7,986 bases of DNA from Gammaproteobacteria bacterium (GTDB lineage Bacteria > Pseudomonadota > Gammaproteobacteria > Thiohalospirales > Thiohalospiraceae): positions 1 through 7,986 of the forward strand of contig JABURU010000322.1 of the NCBI GenBank assembly GCA_014762485.1, in the 5' to 3' direction. Shown piece by piece: positions 5,995 to 7,986 of the stretch (position 1 is its first letter; the number at the start of each line of letters is the position of its first letter). Position numbers and translations under genes: made by a program. The notes below the pieces were generated by a model. That model had not been told where the DNA came from and searched no databases. It saw nothing but the letters and a program-made list of their open reading frames with translations.

Positions 5995-6071
5995 CCGAGT
6001 TACCCCCCCCAGCGGGCCGGTGCGAGGGGAGAGGCTTCGGCCAACACCCTCACACCGCCACCCGCGCCTAA
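5973..6071 (+). other. Putative -1 frameshift site and basic C-terminal extension of M
   Basis: AAAAAAC at 5973-5979 is read in the M frame as A_AAA_AAC (codons 212-214), the canonical X_XXY_YYZ arrangement and the heptamer known from IS1. A -1 shift reads CGC CGC CGA CAC next and continues to TAA at 6069-6071. This adds about 30 residues, starting RRRHLTELPPPAGR and ending HTATRA. The shifted product would be about 244 residues, close to P2 gpM at about 247, and basic like its tail. Its stop lies 13 nt before the L start, ordinary operon spacing, whereas the zero-frame stop leaves a 90-nt gap. No stimulatory stem is visible at the usual 5-9 nt downstream. A fossil frame left by an indel is therefore the alternative. 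Confidence 0.4.
6003..6053 (+). other. C8 tract and UUCG-capped hairpin in the M-L gap
   Basis: A run of eight C (6003-6010) precedes a potential hairpin. The outer stem pairs 6020-6028 with 6045-6053, register approximate, with one mismatch; its core is GAGGG (6024-6028) against CCCTC (6047-6051). An inner GGC-TTCG-GCC (6033-6042) has the stable UUCG tetraloop. There is no following U-run, so it is not a typical terminator. Being inside the late operon, it might protect or process the mRNA, or set L expression relative to M. Confidence 0.4.
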
Positions 6072-6084
6072 CGAGTAGGGACAG

Positions 6085-6567
6085 ATGGTATTTAAGGCGT
6101 CAAACGATCCAAACAACACCCGCAACCAGACGATCGATAATCTGGATTTTTATCCAGCCATCGATGTCGCTAAATTCCGTGACGCTACTCGCCTGCAGGA
6201 CACCGTGACCGATGGTCGCGTGGTCGAGGCCTTGCGCACCTCTGTGATGGACATCAATCGCGAGCTGGCCAGCTGGCGCACCACCCAGGAGGAGCAGGGG
6301 TATACCACCCTGGCGGAGGTACCCGCCGATGATTATGGTCCCGATGCACAGAACCCGTTATCCGAATACAGCCACTTTTATCTGGTCGCCGTCTACTCCA
6401 GCGCCAAGGCCTTATTGATCGAGTTCTATAACGACATAGACACCAGCGAAGAAGGTCTGCGTCGGTTTGTTGGTTTTGAAGCGACTAAGGACGTCTACCT
6501 GCGCGAAGCCCGCGAGGCTATTCGCAACATCCTCGGCACCAACCATGCCACGGTCGAGTTGATATGA
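6085..6567 (+). CDS. L: Head completion/stabilisation protein (P2 gpL family)
   Basis: Binds below the portal after DNA packaging to seal the head and prepare it for tail joining. The 160 residues compare with about 169 in P2 gpL. Conserved segments are DNLDFYPAIDVAKFRDATRLQDTVTDGRVVEALR near residues 18-52 (P2 has FFFPDID-RVRERMRLEQTV), TTLAEVPADDYG (about 75-86) and a C-terminal REAIRNILG helix. The start is fixed because an in-frame TAG lies three codons upstream at 6076-6078. GAGTAGGG (6073-6080) serves as a close-spaced ribosome binding site. The gene overlaps X by 4 bp (ATGA). It lacks the proline-rich amino terminus of P2 gpL. Confidence 0.93.
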   Translation: MVFKASNDPNNTRNQTIDNLDFYPAIDVAKFRDATRLQDTVTDGRVVEALRTSVMDINRELASWRTTQEEQGYTTLAEVPADDYGPDAQNPLSEYSHFYLVAVYSSAKALLIEFYNDIDTSEEGLRRFVGFEATKDVYLREAREAIRNILGTNHATVELI

Positions 6568-6773
6568 GCGAGCAAGTGTTAAGCCTGCAAGGGGATACGG
6601 TAGACAAGGTCTGTCACCGTCACTATGGCCATACTAGCGGTGTAGTTGAGCAGGTACTGGAAGCCAATCCTGGGCTGGCAGCTTATGGCCCGGTATTACC
6701 TGTTGCGACCCGCATAATTATGCCGGAAGCGCCGGACACAACAACCGATACAACGATAAACCTGTGGGATTAA
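6564..6773 (+). CDS. X: Tail protein X (P2 gpX family, LysM-like)
   Basis: Small tail protein of P2-type phages with a LysM-like fold, needed for tail assembly. The 69 residues compare with about 67 in P2. The pattern LSLQGDTVDKVCHRHYGHTSGVVEQVLEANPGLA (residues 6-39) matches the P2 protein (ALQGDTLDAIC-RYYG-T-GVVE-VL-ANPGLAE). The end, TINLWD, corresponds to P2 TVNLWE. It starts inside L (ATGA, 4-bp overlap) with no clear Shine-Dalgarno of its own, so coupled translation is likely. Confidence 0.95.
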   Translation: MSEQVLSLQGDTVDKVCHRHYGHTSGVVEQVLEANPGLAAYGPVLPVATRIIMPEAPDTTTDTTINLWD

Positions 6774-6779
6774 AAAAGA

Positions 6780-7031
6780 ATGGAAGCATTAGAAGATCAG
6801 CCATCGGTATTTGAGCGTCACATGCAGACGGTCGTCGTACTTTGTATTGCCACCCTACTGGTATGGATCACCTTCACCACCAACGAATCGAGCAAAGAGA
6901 TCGTGCGCCTGCAGGAGCAAGTCCGCGCCCTGGTAGAACGGCTGGACACCCAGGCCGGCAACACGACCAGGCTTACCAACTTAGAAACGAGAGTTTCTAT
7001 CCTTGAAGACAGAATGAGGCTCACAAAATGA
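6780..7031 (+). CDS. Small single-TM coiled-coil protein in the holin position
   Basis: The 83 residues have one predicted membrane segment at about 16-33 (QTVVVLCIATLLVWITFT). A charged, heptad-like helix follows from about 36 to 80 (KEIVRLQEQVRALVERLDTQ, then RLTNLETRVSILEDRMRL). In P2 this slot between X and the endolysin holds gene Y, the holin. This protein resembles a small class III-like holin or a lysis accessory in architecture only; I recognise no family signature. It begins 6 nt after the X stop with a poor, A-rich ribosome binding site. It ends in a 4-bp ATGA overlap with the endolysin, which ties it to the lysis cassette. Alternatives are a holin, an antiholin or a membrane-anchored spanin-like component. 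Confidence 0.75.
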   Translation: MEALEDQPSVFERHMQTVVVLCIATLLVWITFTTNESSKEIVRLQEQVRALVERLDTQAGNTTRLTNLETRVSILEDRMRLTK

Positions 7032-7573
7032 GCGAACTACGCGACGCAATCATTAACGACATCATCAATCGCGAAGGCGGTTATGTGAATGATCCTGCCG
7101 ACTCCGGTGGCGAGACCATGTACGGCATAACCGAAGCGGTGGCCAGGCATTATGGTTACGAGGGCGAGATGGAAGACATGCCACGCGAAGTGGCCGAGGC
7201 GATCTATGCCAACCTTTATTGGAATCCATTACACCTCACCAGTATCGAAACGATGAGCGAACTGATCACCGAGGAGCTGGCCGACACCGCCGTGAACCAG
7301 GGCGTAAAGCGGGCCGCGACATTTTTGCAGCGCAGCCTTAATGTCCTGAACAATCGCGGCGAACTATACATCGACCTGATCATCGATGGCGATGTCGGCC
7401 CGGCCACGTTACGTGCCCTGGGAGAATACCTGGGCCATCGCGGGCAGGAGGGCGAGCAAGTACTGCATCGCATGCTTAACAGCTTGCAAGGGGCTTTTTA
7501 TGTCGAGCTGGCCGAGCGTCGTGAGAAAGATGAAAAGTTTATCTATGGCTGGTACCGCGCCAGGGTGAGTTAA
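7028..7573 (+). CDS. Endolysin, glycoside hydrolase family 108 (muramidase)
   Basis: Cleaves peptidoglycan glycan strands to lyse the host at the end of infection. The 181 residues are usual for phage GH108 enzymes. The amino-terminal catalytic domain shows INREGGYVNDPADSGGETMYGIT (residues 13-35), with the ExGGY motif placing the catalytic Glu at 16. AEAIYANLYWNPL (56-68) follows. The C-terminal part, NQGVKRAATFLQRSLN (90-105) and IDGDVGPATLRAL (119-131), matches the PG_binding_3 domain usually fused to it. There is no signal peptide, so export depends on a holin. TGAGG (7015-7019) lies 8 nt before the ATG. P2 itself uses a different lysozyme (gene K) at this position, so this enzyme is a modular replacement. 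Confidence 0.93.
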   Translation: MSELRDAIINDIINREGGYVNDPADSGGETMYGITEAVARHYGYEGEMEDMPREVAEAIYANLYWNPLHLTSIETMSELITEELADTAVNQGVKRAATFLQRSLNVLNNRGELYIDLIIDGDVGPATLRALGEYLGHRGQEGEQVLHRMLNSLQGAFYVELAERREKDEKFIYGWYRARVS

Positions 7574-7585
7574 CCAGGAGGCATC

Positions 7586-7804
7586 ATGGACACCGAAAAG
7601 CACAAGCAGCTGGCCGAGATCATAAACGCCTACCGGATCATCCCGCGCCTGTTGTTATTAATGTACGGTCTGGTCTGTTATGACGTTTATCAACTCGCCA
7701 CCGACCCGGGCGCCACCGAACTGCAGGCCTCCTTCGCCAAGTTTATCTGGGGTGGCGCGACCGTGTGGATGGGTTTTTATGCCGGTACCGGAGGTAAGAA
7801 ATGA
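7586..7804 (+). CDS. Small two-TM membrane protein, putative holin or antiholin
   Basis: The 72 residues have two hydrophobic stretches, at about 17-37 (RIIPRLLLLMYGLVCYDVYQL) and 51-69 (FAKFIWGGATVWMGFYAGT). The amino terminus is charged and the carboxyl end is GGKK. Size and topology fit phage holins. It holds the place of P2 lysA (antiholin), between the endolysin and the Rz gene. An excellent ribosome binding site, AGGAGG (7576-7581), lies 4 nt before the ATG, the strongest in the lysis cassette. Its TGA overlaps the next ATG by 4 bp (ATGA). I cannot decide from sequence whether this or the 6780 protein is the pore former. Confidence 0.75.
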   Translation: MDTEKHKQLAEIINAYRIIPRLLLLMYGLVCYDVYQLATDPGATELQASFAKFIWGGATVWMGFYAGTGGKK

Positions 7805-7986
7805 TCCAGGGAATTAAACAGAACCTGCTCGCCATCCTTGCCGTGGTGATCATCCTGTTACTGCTGATAGTGGTTTACCAGGGCAACAAGATCGACACGT
7901 TGTCTATTAGCATTAGCGAGAAAAAAGCCTTCCTGGAATTAAAAGAGGGCGAGGCCAGCGAGCTGCAAAAGCAAATCGAAACGCAG
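7801..7986 (+). CDS. Rz-like inner-membrane spanin, N-terminal part
   Basis: The frame runs off the window after 62 residues. It starts with a short amino terminus and a single membrane segment at about 7-26 (QNLLAILAVVIILLLLIVVY). A charged helix rich in Glu, Lys and Gln follows (SEKKAFLELKEGEASELQKQ). This is the layout of i-spanins, which join with an outer-membrane lipoprotein to fuse the two membranes at lysis. It sits in the position of P2 lysB (Rz). GGAGG (7790-7794) lies 6 nt upstream and the start overlaps the previous stop. A nested Rz1 partner, if present, would be beyond the window. Confidence 0.75.
   Translation, partial: MIQGIKQNLLAILAVVIILLLLIVVYQGNKIDTLSISISEKKAFLELKEGEASELQKQIETQ

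Noticed and set aside
6020..6208. Arg/Pro-rich frame starting in the M-L gap
   Set aside because: It overlaps L in another frame, has no ribosome binding site and no family features; it is a different frame from the proposed -1 extension of M.

Overview
The window is a contiguous piece of a P2-type temperate myophage (Peduoviridae-like), either a prophage segment or a phage genome. It covers the head-gene block, the start of the tail genes and most of the lysis cassette. The gene order and orientation match coliphage P2: Q and P run leftward, then O, N, M, L and X run rightward, followed by lysis genes. Each head protein also carries recognisable P2-family signatures. Base composition looks moderately GC-rich. 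The proteins look gammaproteobacterial but diverged from the enterobacterial P2 group, so the host is probably a gammaproteobacterium, possibly environmental or marine. That host guess is weak.

Layout. 1-279 (-): the N-terminal part of a D12-class adenine-N6 DNA methyltransferase (Dam-like), cut by the window edge. 280-437: a non-coding junction rich in symmetry. It holds TGTAAA/TTTACA repeats, a 14-bp palindrome that runs into a G-rich block resembling the P2 cohesive-end core (candidate cos), and a hairpin with a T-tract. 438-1436 (-): portal protein Q. 1436-3193 (-): large terminase P, ATPase plus nuclease. 3194-3339: the divergent P/O control region, with a perfect 9+3+9 inverted repeat. 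3340-4161 (+): scaffold/protease O. 4191-5201 (+): major capsid N. 5201-5338 (+): an easily missed 45-codon gene that begins with a copy of the M amino terminus. 5338-5994 (+): small terminase M. 5995-6084: a structured gap with a C8 run and a UUCG hairpin. 6085-6567 (+): head completion L. 6564-6773 (+): tail protein X. 6780-7031 (+): single-TM coiled-coil protein. 7028-7573 (+): GH108 endolysin. 7586-7804 (+): small two-TM holin-like protein. 7801-end (+): Rz-like inner-membrane spanin, truncated by the window.

The genes form a head-assembly and DNA-packaging machine. O scaffolds and matures the N capsid around the Q portal. M and P form the terminase that cuts cos and pumps DNA. L finishes the head, X starts the tail, and the final four genes release progeny. 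Genes are tightly coupled by TAATG and ATGA overlaps.

The points most worth a second look are: (1) an in-frame A_AAA_AAC slippery heptamer at the end of M, whose -1 frame would extend the protein from 218 to about 244 residues and stop 13 nt before L; (2) the 45-codon gene with an M-like start and a CxxC centre; (3) the candidate cos; (4) the symmetric operator-like site between P and O.
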